Shown piece by piece: positions 8,470-17,230 of a stretch of DNA of 64,000 bases. How positions within the stretch are numbered: position 1 is the first letter of the stretch; each line of letters starts with the position of its first letter. Under the pieces are notes generated by a model, which saw only the letters and a list, made by a program, of their open reading frames with translations, was not told where the DNA came from and did no database searches. The translations under genes were made by a program, and so were the position numbers. The stretch is from the NCBI GenBank assembly GCA_934359755.1, contig CAKRLV010000010.1, positions 33,713 to 97,712 of the forward strand, written 5' to 3'. Origin of the DNA: an uncultured Agathobacter sp. Its GTDB lineage: Bacteria; Bacillota; Clostridia; Lachnospirales; Lachnospiraceae.

Positions 8470-9432
8470 ATGAAGAAAATTAGTGTGGTACTTGTTTTTT
8501 TGTGTATCTGCATATTGTGTGGCTGTACGAAGAAAAAGGATCAAAGTGATTTTTATATTTATTATTTGAACATGGATGTTACAGGAATTGTAGAAGAAGA
8601 GTATACGCCGAAGAATGCAAGTGGATCTTCTGAGGCGCTTTGCGAGGAATTGCTTGGAAGGCTTCAGAGTGAGCCGGATACAGCGACATTGAGGCAGACT
8701 ATACCTAGCGATTTTAAATATAGTTATTCCGCAGCTGGATATGTGGTCAATGTAGACTTGGACAGCAAATATTATGATATGCCAATTGTGGATCAGACGT
8801 TGCTTAGAGCTGCAATTGTGCGTACGCTTGTACAGATTCCGGCGTTTTCTTTTGTTAACTTTACGGTTGGTTCAGAGCCGCTTCTGGACAGTGATGATAA
8901 GGTTGTTGGAAGTATGAATGATGACAGCTTTGTTGAAAATCCGGGGGCGCAGATTAACTCTAAACAGACTACAGATATTACACTGTACTTTGCAGATGCA
9001 AATGATCCTACTAAGCTTAGGAAGAAGGAAGAGACGGTCACATACACGAATAAGACATTAGAGAAAGTTGTGATGGAAAAGCTTATAGAAGGTCCGGCTG
9101 AGGGTGATGGCATGATTGCGACAGTCCCTTCAGGAACGAAGATAATTACATCATCCATATATGATGGGGTGTGTTATATAAATCTTACAGATGCGTTTAT
9201 TAACAATCAGAATAATGAAATAACGGAACAGGTAGTTCTTTATTCTATAGTTGACTCACTGTGTTCTTTAGAGGATGTCTCTAAGGTACAGATTACTGTA
9301 AACGGTGAAACTACGGGGATGGTTAGATACAATTACAAATTGGCAAAGCTGTATAAGGCTGATGAGAGCATTGTCATAAAGGATTCATCAGAGGAAGACA
9401 GCGAGAATATAAATGTGACGGAGGAACAATAA
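8470..9432 (+). CDS. GerMN-domain lipoprotein
   Basis: This is a 320-residue secreted lipoprotein with a hydrophobic signal ending in the lipobox ILCGC. Two GerMN-like halves follow: one at about 35-150 and a clearer one at about 165-290 containing ITLYFADAND, IEGPAEGDGMIATVPSGT and the Thr-Val-Asn-Gly strand. I prefer the ATG at 8470, because TAGGAG (8457-8462) is 7 bases away; the ATG at 8464 leaves only one base. GerMN domains are known in spore-germination protein GerM and in LpqB, which works with the MtrB kinase. Lying directly after a kinase, it may modulate signal input. Function is inferred. Confidence 0.85.
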   Translation: MKKISVVLVFLCICILCGCTKKKDQSDFYIYYLNMDVTGIVEEEYTPKNASGSSEALCEELLGRLQSEPDTATLRQTIPSDFKYSYSAAGYVVNVDLDSKYYDMPIVDQTLLRAAIVRTLVQIPAFSFVNFTVGSEPLLDSDDKVVGSMNDDSFVENPGAQINSKQTTDITLYFADANDPTKLRKKEETVTYTNKTLEKVVMEKLIEGPAEGDGMIATVPSGTKIITSSIYDGVCYINLTDAFINNQNNEITEQVVLYSIVDSLCSLEDVSKVQITVNGETTGMVRYNYKLAKLYKADESIVIKDSSEEDSENINVTEEQ

Positions 9433-9454
9433 AATAAACAAGCGGCCATTTTTT

Positions 9455-11704
9455 ATGCTCGCGGTTGTTTCTGTTTGTGGTATTATATTTTCTTTGTACA
9501 AAGTGACTGCTATTTTACTTTTTAGTGTACTGATAGTATTTTATGCGGATTTTAATCTGCTCAAGAATAAGAAATATGTAAAAGCAATTGTCTGGTGTGT
9601 TATACTGGTGATTGCTTTTTGTATCTCTTATATCAGGTGCAGTAGGCTTGATGAACAGAGAAATAAATATCTGTCCGAAATAACAGATGGGGAGTCTGTT
9701 TATATATTTGGGAAAATTTACAAAAGTGAATATAAGAATAATTCCTATACATATTATTTACAAAACGATTCTGGATACAGCATATTAATATATTCTGATG
9801 CCGATATTTTGTCGGTCGGTGATATTCCAACAATAAAAGGAAAAGTAAAAAAATTTGCATCTGCAACAAACGAAGGTGAGTTTGACAGAGAAAAATTCTA
9901 TGCGTCGCAGATGATACTTTTTGCGCTGGAGCCGCATGAAATTATTGATAAAGGTAAGACCGGATACAATTACAGAAAATTAATATATGATGTTAAGGAC
10001 AGACTGTTTAGCAGTTTGAATAAGATATCCTCTGCTGAAGAAATAAGAACGCTTTGCACGATGCTTCTGGGCGAGAAAAGTGTTCTAAGTGAAGAGACGA
10101 AGGAATTATATCAGAATGCGGGAATATCACATATTCTGGCCATTTCGGGACTTCATATATCTATGATAGGGATGGGACTTTATGCATTTCTAAGAAAAAG
10201 GAGAAGCGGTTTTGTCTGCTCCATGGTAATTTGTGCAGTTACTACGTATGTCTATTATTTTATGTCCGGAGCTACGCCAACTACAGAGAGAGCGTTGGTG
10301 ATGTTTGTCTTGTCAATGATTGCTCAGACATTAGGACGAAGTAATGATATGCTCAATTCTCTTGGAATTTCGGTGATGATACTTGTGAGTCAAAATCCGT
10401 TTATTGTGTCATATGCGGGGGTTGTATTTTCGGTTATATCTGTGATGGGAGTTGCGTTAGTTGTAAAGAATATTGAAGGTGGTAAGGTGAAAACTGCGAT
10501 ATTTTCGAGTGCGGCCATGCAGCTTAGCACGCTTCCGGTGGTAGCATTTTATTACTATGAAATACCAACATACGCAGTTTTTGTCAATGCCATAATATTA
10601 CCATTTATGTCGGTTGTATTTATATTTGGTCTTCTTGCAGCATTTATCGGGATTGTATCAACGAAGATTGCATCAATAGTTATAATTCCGTCGGTGCTGA
10701 TTTTACGTGGATACGATTATATATGCAGGTTTGTGAGTGGACTAGGATTTAGTAAAATTATCACGGGTTGTCCATATGTGCGCGATATATTAATTTATTA
10801 CGCAGTGTTTCTCATTGTGGTTGCTCTTGCAAAGAAATATAAAAATTTAATTGCAAAAATCATATATACATGCATATTAGTGTGTATGTTATTTTTGCTT
10901 CCAAGAACATTCAAACCTACACAGATAGATATGCTTGATGTTGGACAAGGAGATGGAATATATATACAGACAGAATCAGAAATGCATATATTGATAGATG
11001 GTGGAAGCAGCACGCGCAAAAATGTTGGGGAAAACATTATTTTACCATTTTTAAAATATAATGGCGTGGCAAAAATCGATTATTGGTTTATATCACATGC
11101 GGACGAAGACCACATAAATGGATTTATGGAAATTCTGCAAAGTGAATATGATATAGAGAATATTGTGATTGCAAGAGCTGGTTCTGATGACGAGAAAGTA
11201 AAGAATATTATTGAAGCGGCTGCGGATAAAGGTACTAATGTGATACAAATTGCCGAAAGAGATATGTTTGATTTTGATGATATGAATTTATATTGTCTTG
11301 CTCCCGGTGCACAAAGTAAGAGTGAAAATATAAACGATAATTGTCTGACGCTTCTTCTTGTTGACAGGGAAAACGGATTTAAGGCAATATTTGGAGGGGA
11401 TATTTCTTCAGATGTGGAGAAGGTTATTGCAGATAAATATAATTCAAAGATTGACGTGGATGTGTATAAGGTAAATCATCATGGCTCTAAATTTTCAAGC
11501 TCAAAACAATGGCTTAGGGCAATTTCACCCGAGGTATCAATTATTTCTTGTGGCAAAAATAACTCATATGGACATCCACATGATGATACATTAGAACGTT
11601 TGAGAAAAAATAACAGCACAGTATACAGGACTGATTATGATGGGCGGATAAAAATAGTTCTGCTTAATGATAAGAGAAGATATTTTATTGAAAAGTGGAA
11701 ATAA
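9455..11704 (+). CDS. comEC: Competence DNA-uptake channel ComEC/Rec2
   Basis: This protein forms the membrane channel that carries single-stranded DNA into the cell. The 749-residue product has N-terminal helices, a soluble OB-like segment (DUF4131, about 60-170), a multi-helix Competence domain (about 200-470) with GISHILAISGLHISMIG, and a C-terminal metallo-beta-lactamase fold with SHADEDH (His548-His553). The first ATG (9455) lacks a ribosome site. Seven in-frame codons before it encode INKRPFF, which matches the usual KRP start of the family, and a GGAGGA lies at a proper distance from ATA 9434. The true start may thus be a non-canonical codon upstream. Confidence 0.93.
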   Translation: MLAVVSVCGIIFSLYKVTAILLFSVLIVFYADFNLLKNKKYVKAIVWCVILVIAFCISYIRCSRLDEQRNKYLSEITDGESVYIFGKIYKSEYKNNSYTYYLQNDSGYSILIYSDADILSVGDIPTIKGKVKKFASATNEGEFDREKFYASQMILFALEPHEIIDKGKTGYNYRKLIYDVKDRLFSSLNKISSAEEIRTLCTMLLGEKSVLSEETKELYQNAGISHILAISGLHISMIGMGLYAFLRKRRSGFVCSMVICAVTTYVYYFMSGATPTTERALVMFVLSMIAQTLGRSNDMLNSLGISVMILVSQNPFIVSYAGVVFSVISVMGVALVVKNIEGGKVKTAIFSSAAMQLSTLPVVAFYYYEIPTYAVFVNAIILPFMSVVFIFGLLAAFIGIVSTKIASIVIIPSVLILRGYDYICRFVSGLGFSKIITGCPYVRDILIYYAVFLIVVALAKKYKNLIAKIIYTCILVCMLFLLPRTFKPTQIDMLDVGQGDGIYIQTESEMHILIDGGSSTRKNVGENIILPFLKYNGVAKIDYWFISHADEDHINGFMEILQSEYDIENIVIARAGSDDEKVKNIIEAAADKGTNVIQIAERDMFDFDDMNLYCLAPGAQSKSENINDNCLTLLLVDRENGFKAIFGGDISSDVEKVIADKYNSKIDVDVYKVNHHGSKFSSSKQWLRAISPEVSIISCGKNNSYGHPHDDTLERLRKNNSTVYRTDYDGRIKIVLLNDKRRYFIEKWK

Positions 11705-11731
11705 TAATCTAAATGTGTTAATATTTTTCGT

Positions 11732-12715
11732 ATGAAGACAATAGATAACGATATAAAAGCTGGCGAATTTAAAAATGCATATCTCCTTTATGGAGAGGAA
11801 ATATATCTGATTAAGCAGTACAGGGACAAGCTGAAGAATGCGCTTATAGCTGATGGCGATACAATGAATTTCTCATTGTATGAGGGTGCAGGAATAGATC
11901 CGAATGCGATAGTAGATCTGGCAGAGACACTGCCATTTCTTGCTGAACGAAGGGTAATACTTATAGAAAATAGCGGATTTTTTAAGAAGGATGGAGAAGT
12001 TCTTGCTGAATATCTGCCGACGATGTCGGAGAGCACTTATTTTATTTTTATTGAGGCGGAGGTAGATAAGCGGTCGAAGCTATATAAAGCATTAGGCAAG
12101 GTTGGGCGTGCAATTGAATTTACATCACAGACGGATGAACTTATAGCGAAATGGGTCGGAGGCAGAATACGAAAAGAAGGCAAGCATATGACTCAGAACG
12201 CATACAATCTATTTATATCCAAGACAGGTAACGATATGGAGAATATCGATAAAGAGATTGAGAAGCTCATATGCTATTGTATGGACAAAGATACGATAGA
12301 AGAAAGTGATGTAGCTGCGATTACGACGGAGCAGATAGAGAACAAGGTATTTGAGATGGTGGATGCCATCACTACAAACCGACAGAGACAGGCGTTAGAT
12401 CTTTATTATGATCTTCTTGCCTTAAAAGAGCCTTCTATGAGGATAATGTATCTGATTACAAGACAGTTTAGAATCCTTATGAATGTAAAGAGCATGTCGC
12501 AGAAAGGTTTTGGCAATAAGGATATAGCGCAAAAGGCTGGTTGTCCTGTATGGGCTGTAGGAAAATATCAGGGACAGTGTAGGAATTTTACGATGGCACA
12601 GCTAAAGTCCGCAGTAAAAGACGGAATACAGTATGAAGAGGAAGTCAAGACTGGCTTTTTGAATGACCAGATGGCAGTAGAACTTTTTATTACACAGTAT
12701 TCAGTAAAAAAATAA
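11732..12715 (+). CDS. holA: DNA polymerase III subunit delta
   Basis: The delta subunit of the clamp-loader opens the beta sliding clamp. The 327-residue protein shows the family pattern: an N-terminal AAA-like domain beginning FKNAYLLYGEEIYLIKQY, no functional Walker motif, a middle lid segment FISKTGNDMENIDKEIEKL, and a C-terminal collar domain with MYLITRQFRIL. It is the last gene before a terminator, and the comEC-holA order is conserved in Firmicutes. Only a poor ribosome site precedes the ATG, so coupling to comEC is likely. Confidence 0.93.
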   Translation: MKTIDNDIKAGEFKNAYLLYGEEIYLIKQYRDKLKNALIADGDTMNFSLYEGAGIDPNAIVDLAETLPFLAERRVILIENSGFFKKDGEVLAEYLPTMSESTYFIFIEAEVDKRSKLYKALGKVGRAIEFTSQTDELIAKWVGGRIRKEGKHMTQNAYNLFISKTGNDMENIDKEIEKLICYCMDKDTIEESDVAAITTEQIENKVFEMVDAITTNRQRQALDLYYDLLALKEPSMRIMYLITRQFRILMNVKSMSQKGFGNKDIAQKAGCPVWAVGKYQGQCRNFTMAQLKSAVKDGIQYEEEVKTGFLNDQMAVELFITQYSVKK

Positions 12716-12748
12716 AACCATCAGTATGACGGGTACTGATGGTTTTTT
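12714..12748. terminator. Bidirectional terminator between holA and rpsT
   Basis: A 10-bp stem, ACCATCAGTA (12717-12726) and TACTGATGGT (12734-12743), is flanked by A's on one side and T's on the other. It serves holA on the plus strand and rpsT on the minus strand. Confidence 0.9.
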
Positions 12749-12783
12749 ATTTATTATTTATAAGGGTGATAATAAAATAACAA

Positions 12784-13047
12784 TTATGCTACACTGTTTA
12801 CAAGTTTGTTTAAACGAGAAACTTTTCTTGCAGCGTTGTTCTTGTGGTAAACACCTTTAGAGCATGCGCTCTCGATTACAGAAGTAGCATTCTTTAATGC
12901 AGCCTCAGCAGCAGCTTTATCGCTTGCAGCTACAGCAGCCTCTACCTTCTTAATTGATGTTTTAACCTCAGATCTGATTGCTTTGTTTCTTGCAGTTCTT
13001 GTCTCTGTTACTAAGATTCTCTTCTTAGCTGATTTAATGTTTGCCAA
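12784..13047 (-). CDS. rpsT: 30S ribosomal protein S20
   Basis: S20 is a primary 16S rRNA-binding protein of the small subunit. The protein is 87 residues, rich in Lys and Ala, beginning (M)ANIKSAKKRILV, the typical S20 start. This start is a TTG at 13045-13047, chosen because a strong GGAGGTG lies 6-7 bases upstream; the longer frame would add 26 non-conserved residues. It is the only minus-strand gene in this block, placed between holA and gpr as in other Firmicutes. Confidence 0.96.
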   Translation of the reverse strand: MANIKSAKKRILVTETRTARNKAIRSEVKTSIKKVEAAVAASDKAAAEAALKNATSVIESACSKGVYHKNNAARKVSRLNKLVNSVA

Positions 13048-13133
13048 CTTATCCACCTCCGAATTTATTATTATCAAATGTAATATGTATCGAAAAAACA
13101 GACACGGACGCTTTTTCAAAAACATACTAGATT

Positions 13134-13162
13134 ATAATATTCCAAGCATGGTGCTATGTCAA
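13134..13162 (-). promoter_or_regulatory. Sigma-A promoter of rpsT
   Basis: On the minus strand, TTGACA (13157-13162), 17 bp and TATTAT (13134-13139) form a near-consensus promoter. The leader is about 80 nt, long enough for the S20 autoregulation known in other bacteria, though no specific fold was identified. Confidence 0.8.
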
Positions 13163-13239
13163 TACATATTTTTAAAAAAATGAGAAAAAATATAGAGAGA
13201 ACAGTAACAGTTTATTTGTTTTTTCATAATATATTATGT

Positions 13240-13268
13240 GAATGACATACCTGGGGCAATACATATAT
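13240..13268 (+). promoter_or_regulatory. Possible sigma-G/sigma-F-type promoter of gpr
   Basis: GAATG (13240-13244) fits the sigma-G -35 (GMATR). Seventeen bases later CATATAT (13262-13268) partly fits the -10 (CATWMTA). It lies just before gpr, a forespore gene elsewhere. The match is incomplete. Confidence 0.35.
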
Positions 13269-13285
13269 TTTTATGGAGGCGTAAA

Positions 13286-14194
13286 ATGGCACAGGAAGCA
13301 TATCCAATAAGGACAGATTTGGCATTAGAAACCCAGGAAAGAATTCAGAAAAATAAAAAGAACATTCATGGAATTGAATATCGTGAAATCAAAAAGGAAC
13401 ATGGAATAATTATAAGTACAGTTTCTATTTTGACGGAGAATGCTTCCTTAAAAATGAGAAGACCAAAAGGGGAGTACATTACGATAGAGGCGCCTGAAAT
13501 GAGTGATGATGACAGTGGTTATCACAGAGAGATTTCAGAGGAACTGGCAAGGTCTCTTAAAGGCATGATAGATAAGTTGTGTGAGAGTGAAGATATCATA
13601 AAAAAGGACAGCTATGACGTGCTTGTGGTTGGTCTTGGAAACCGCGAGGTTACACCAGATGCATTAGGACCAAGAGTAATCGATAATCTTTTTATTACCA
13701 GACATATTATGAAAGAATATGGGAGTTATGCATTTGGCAAAGAAAATGTGAATAGAATTAGTGGACTTGTTCCAGGTGTTATGGCGCAGACTGGAATGGA
13801 GTGTCTGGAAATAATAAGAGGTGTGGTAAATGAGACACATCCTGATTGTGTGATAACAATAGATGCACTTGCAGCACGAAGTACAAAGAGACTTGGAAGA
13901 ACCATCCAGCTTACAAATACAGGTATAGTGCCAGGCAGTGGTGTAGGTAATCATAGAAATGCAATAAACCAGAGCAATATAGGTGTACCTGTGATTTCTA
14001 TAGGAATACCAACTGTGGTAGATGCTGTGACAATAGTATCTGATGCGGTAAATGCAAATCGTGACATGACAAAACAGCTTATGTCACCACAGCTTCACGG
14101 AATGTTTGTCACACCTAAAGATATAGATGGCACAATCAAACGTCTCAGCTTTATGCTGTCGGAAGGACTTAATATAGCTTTTTCAGAAGAATAA
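13286..14194 (+). CDS. gpr: GPR endopeptidase (spore protease)
   Basis: GPR degrades small acid-soluble spore proteins when a spore germinates. The 302-residue protein starts with the expected short propeptide (IRTDLALETQ), which is normally removed during activation. Conserved blocks are VVGLGNREVTPDALGP, GLVPGVMAQTGME, VITIDALAARS and the long GIPTVVDAVTIVSDA. I use the ATG at 13286, with GGAGGCG upstream, over an earlier ATG without a ribosome site. It lies next to spoIIP as in Bacillus. A small ATTGCG/CGCAAT hairpin (14197-14217) without a T run separates the two. Confidence 0.95.
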   Translation: MAQEAYPIRTDLALETQERIQKNKKNIHGIEYREIKKEHGIIISTVSILTENASLKMRRPKGEYITIEAPEMSDDDSGYHREISEELARSLKGMIDKLCESEDIIKKDSYDVLVVGLGNREVTPDALGPRVIDNLFITRHIMKEYGSYAFGKENVNRISGLVPGVMAQTGMECLEIIRGVVNETHPDCVITIDALAARSTKRLGRTIQLTNTGIVPGSGVGNHRNAINQSNIGVPVISIGIPTVVDAVTIVSDAVNANRDMTKQLMSPQLHGMFVTPKDIDGTIKRLSFMLSEGLNIAFSEE

Positions 14195-14256
14195 ATATTG
14201 CGTAATAAAATCGCAATCAGTCTCATATAAATGTTTTTATGAGGGTGGTGGTAGAA

Positions 14257-15276
14257 ATGCAAAAAAAAGTATTTTGTATCTGCTTTATTCTTTTTTGTAT
14301 TGTTGTGACATATTGCGGATATAGCCTGGATATAGAAAATGAAAAGGAATATATAAATGAAGATGAACAGCTTGATTATAAAAAACTTGCAGCTCAGGAA
14401 AACGCCCAGATGGAAAATCTGCTTAGAGAAAATTATGAGGCTGTCAAGCCGCCAGAAAACACGAAAGAACAGGAAGAACCTAAAGAAGAGCAGACAAAAG
14501 CCAGTGATGTTAAAGCGGTTGAGATAGATATAGAGAAACTTAAAGATTTTGAATGTTTGAAAAAGACTTTTTATCAGGTAGATGCAACCACTTCTATAAG
14601 TGAAAAGAGGCTGGATGTGAAGAAATTGCTGGGTAAGGACATGTCTATTGATGAAAGTGTTGATGGTCCCCAGATACTTATATACCACACTCATTCGCAG
14701 GAAGGGTACAGCGATTCAAAAGCAGGAGATGAAAGCACTTCTGTAGTGGGGGTTGGGGACTATCTGGCGGATATTCTGGAAAAACAATATGGTTTTAAAG
14801 TGCTTCATCATAAGGGAAAATATGATGTTAATGACAGGGATCATGCTTATTCTAATGCTGAGGCCAATATCCAGAAGATAATAAATGAACATCCTTCTAT
14901 ACAGCTGGTGATAGATCTTCACAGGGATGGAGTGTTAGAAGGGACGCATCTTGTGACAGAGATAGATGGAAGAAAAACGGCACAGATTATGTTTTTTAAT
15001 GGGCTTAGTTATACTAATTCTGTTGGTAATATAAAGTATTTAAAGAATCCGTATATAGATTCAGAACTTGCACTGTCGTTTCAGATGCAATTTAAGTCTG
15101 CTGAATATTATCCGGGATTTACCAGAAGAATATATTTGAAGGGGTACAGATACAATATGCACATGTGTGAAAAATCTATGTTGGTGGAGGTAGGAGCACA
15201 GACAAACACACTAAAAGAGGCGAAAAATGCCATGATTCCACTTGCCGATGTTATAAATAAGGTTATAAGAAAATAA
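14257..15276 (+). CDS. spoIIP: Stage II sporulation protein P
   Basis: SpoIIP is a peptidoglycan amidase/endopeptidase that works with SpoIID and SpoIIM to move the engulfing membrane round the forespore. The 339-residue product has a single N-terminal membrane helix, a charged linker (about 25-120), and an Amidase_3-like catalytic domain. That domain shows ILIYHTHSQEGY, DLHRDGV and a C-terminal LVEVGAQTNT with the metal-binding glutamate. The start at 14257 follows a purine-rich GGGTGGTGG; the ATG six codons earlier has no ribosome site. Confidence 0.95.
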   Translation: MQKKVFCICFILFCIVVTYCGYSLDIENEKEYINEDEQLDYKKLAAQENAQMENLLRENYEAVKPPENTKEQEEPKEEQTKASDVKAVEIDIEKLKDFECLKKTFYQVDATTSISEKRLDVKKLLGKDMSIDESVDGPQILIYHTHSQEGYSDSKAGDESTSVVGVGDYLADILEKQYGFKVLHHKGKYDVNDRDHAYSNAEANIQKIINEHPSIQLVIDLHRDGVLEGTHLVTEIDGRKTAQIMFFNGLSYTNSVGNIKYLKNPYIDSELALSFQMQFKSAEYYPGFTRRIYLKGYRYNMHMCEKSMLVEVGAQTNTLKEAKNAMIPLADVINKVIRK

Positions 15277-15299
15277 AAATTAAAAATGAATAAATAACC

Positions 15300-15328
15300 T
15301 TTAAAGAATCGGCATAAAGATGTACAAT
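15300..15328 (+). promoter_or_regulatory. Predicted promoter of the nucleoside operon
   Basis: TTTAAA (15300-15305), 17 bp and TACAAT (15323-15328) precede udp. The -35 is weak. TGTAC...ATACA-like symmetry overlaps the -10 and could bind a regulator, but no known operator was recognised. Confidence 0.4.
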
Positions 15329-15355
15329 TTATACATAATATTGGAGGTGGAATAT

Positions 15356-16138
15356 ATGGTTGATTATACAGAAGGTTCAGGAAAACAGTATCATACAGGA
15401 GTTGGACCTGGGGATGTCGGAGAGTATGTTATTTTGCCAGGTGACCCAAAGAGATGCCAGAAAATCGCAAGCCATTTTGATAATCCCGTGCTTATTGCAG
15501 ACAGCAGGGAATATGTTACATATACAGGAACTATTGATGGAGTCAAGGTGAGTGTCACATCTACAGGAATAGGTGGACCATCGGCGGCGATAGCTATAGA
15601 TGAATTGAGCAAATGTGGCGCAAAGACATTTATAAGAGTGGGAACATGTGGAGGAATGCAGGAAGATGTGCTTGGTGGTGATATCGTGATAGCAACTGGT
15701 GCGGTGAGGATGGAAGGAACAAGCCGTGAATTTGCACCGATTGAATATCCGGCAGTTCCTGATTTTGAAGTCACAAGCGCGCTTCGGGAGGCAGCCAGAG
15801 AGCTGGGAATAAGAAATCATACAGGAGTTGTACAGTGTAAGGATTCATTTTTCGGGCAGCATGAACCGGAGATTATGCCTGTAAGTTATGAACTTGAGAA
15901 TAAGTGGCAGGCATGGCTTAGAATGGGATGTCTTGCGTCCGAGATGGAGTCGGCAGCCCTTTTTATTGCAGGAGGTTTTTTGCGGGTGAGAGTCGGTTCG
16001 TGTTTCCTTGTTGTTGCCAATCAGGAAAGAGCTAAGAAGGGACTTTCAAATGAGCAGGCGCATGATACTGAACTTGCAATAAAGACCGCGGTACAGGCAA
16101 TCAGGATACTGATAAAACAGGAGAAAGACAATGGATAA
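15356..16138 (+). CDS. udp: Uridine phosphorylase
   Basis: This enzyme splits uridine with phosphate into uracil and ribose-1-phosphate. The 260-residue nucleoside phosphorylase family-I protein shows the phosphate-binding LPGDPKR, the GGPSAAIA loop, RVGTCGGMQ and the catalytic-site SEMESAALF. I start at 15356, because GGAGGTGG is ideally placed and an upstream ATG is not. The product feeds deoB in the same operon. The end overlaps cdd by 8 bp. A related purine phosphorylase is an alternative, but the sequence blocks fit Udp better. Confidence 0.88.
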   Translation: MVDYTEGSGKQYHTGVGPGDVGEYVILPGDPKRCQKIASHFDNPVLIADSREYVTYTGTIDGVKVSVTSTGIGGPSAAIAIDELSKCGAKTFIRVGTCGGMQEDVLGGDIVIATGAVRMEGTSREFAPIEYPAVPDFEVTSALREAARELGIRNHTGVVQCKDSFFGQHEPEIMPVSYELENKWQAWLRMGCLASEMESAALFIAGGFLRVRVGSCFLVVANQERAKKGLSNEQAHDTELAIKTAVQAIRILIKQEKDNG

Positions 16139-16538
16139 AATGGAACTTGTTAAGCAGGCATTTAAGGCCAGAGAGATGGCATATGCGCCATATTCACATT
16201 TTAAAGTCGGAGCAGCTTTGCTTACAAAGAATGGAAAAGTATACATGGGATGCAATATCGAGAACGCATCATATACCCCTACTAATTGTGCCGAGCGTAC
16301 AGCGTTTTTTAAGGCGGTAAGCGAGGGCGAAAGAGAATTTCAGGCAATTGCGATAGTTGGAGGAAAAGAGGATGCGGTTAAGCTTGATTTGTGTGCACCA
16401 TGTGGCGTATGCAGACAGGTTATGATGGAATTTTGCAATCCAAAGGATTTTGAAGTAATACTTTGTGATATGGAGGAAGATATACATACTTACACGCTTG
16501 AACAGTTATTGCCTTTAGGATTTAGTTTAGAAGAGTAG
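16131..16538 (+). CDS. cdd: Cytidine deaminase
   Basis: This is a zinc hydrolase turning (deoxy)cytidine into (deoxy)uridine. The 135-residue protein is the short tetrameric type. The zinc ligands are Cys53 of NCAERTAF, with catalytic Glu55, and Cys91/Cys94 of PCGVCRQ. It makes uridine for the preceding phosphorylase. The start overlaps the udp stop, and GGAGAAAG precedes it. Confidence 0.96.
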   Translation: MDKMELVKQAFKAREMAYAPYSHFKVGAALLTKNGKVYMGCNIENASYTPTNCAERTAFFKAVSEGEREFQAIAIVGGKEDAVKLDLCAPCGVCRQVMMEFCNPKDFEVILCDMEEDIHTYTLEQLLPLGFSLEE

Positions 16539-16549
16539 AAGGAGAGACA

Positions 16550-17218
16550 ATGGAAAATAAAGATATATTAAAGATGGTGGATCATACATTATTATTACAG
16601 ACAGCTACATGGGATGAGATTAAGCAGATATGCGATGATGCCATGAGATACAATACCGCATCAGTGTGCATCCCGCCTTGTTATGTAAAGCAGGCGAATG
16701 AATATATGGGAGATAGGATGACTGTATGCACAGTTATAGGATTTCCAAATGGTAATTGCACTACTGCCACAAAGGTATTTGAGACAAAAGATGCTATTGC
16801 AAATGGTGCAGCGGAGATTGATATGGTCATTAATATAGGACAGTTGAAAGCTGGGAATTATGACTACGTACTAAATGAAATAAAAGAAATAAAAGCAGCG
16901 TGCGGTGACAAGATTCTTAAGGTAATCATTGAGACATGCCTCTTAAGTCAAGAGGAGAAGATAAAAATGTGTGAGATAGTCACTGATTCTGGCGCTGATT
17001 TCATAAAGACATCTACTGGATTTTCAACAGGCGGTGCTACGTTTGAAGATGTAAGCCTTTTTGCAGAGCATGTTGGATGTAATGTGAAGATAAAAGCAGC
17101 CGGTGGAATCTCATCATTGGATGATGCTCAAAAATTTATAGAACTTGGAGCAAAGAGACTTGGGACAAGCAGAATAATTAAGATTATTAAGAATCAGGAT
17201 AATGGACTTGGCTATTAG
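16550..17218 (+). CDS. deoC: Deoxyribose-phosphate aldolase
   Basis: DeoC cleaves 2-deoxyribose-5-phosphate into acetaldehyde and glyceraldehyde-3-phosphate. The 222-residue TIM barrel has VIIETCLL, the Schiff-base Lys153 in FIKTSTGF and the second catalytic Lys182 in KIKAAGG. It follows cdd by 11 bp with AAGGAGAG as ribosome site, and acts directly after DeoB in the pathway. Confidence 0.96.
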   Translation: MENKDILKMVDHTLLLQTATWDEIKQICDDAMRYNTASVCIPPCYVKQANEYMGDRMTVCTVIGFPNGNCTTATKVFETKDAIANGAAEIDMVINIGQLKAGNYDYVLNEIKEIKAACGDKILKVIIETCLLSQEEKIKMCEIVTDSGADFIKTSTGFSTGGATFEDVSLFAEHVGCNVKIKAAGGISSLDDAQKFIELGAKRLGTSRIIKIIKNQDNGLGY

Positions 17219-17230
17219 AGAGGTGGATGT

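Noticed and set aside
14095..14694. 199-codon minus-strand frame over gpr/spoIIP
   Set aside because: It is Phe/Ile-rich because it reads Lys/Glu-rich spoIIP codons backwards; both plus-strand genes are clearly real.
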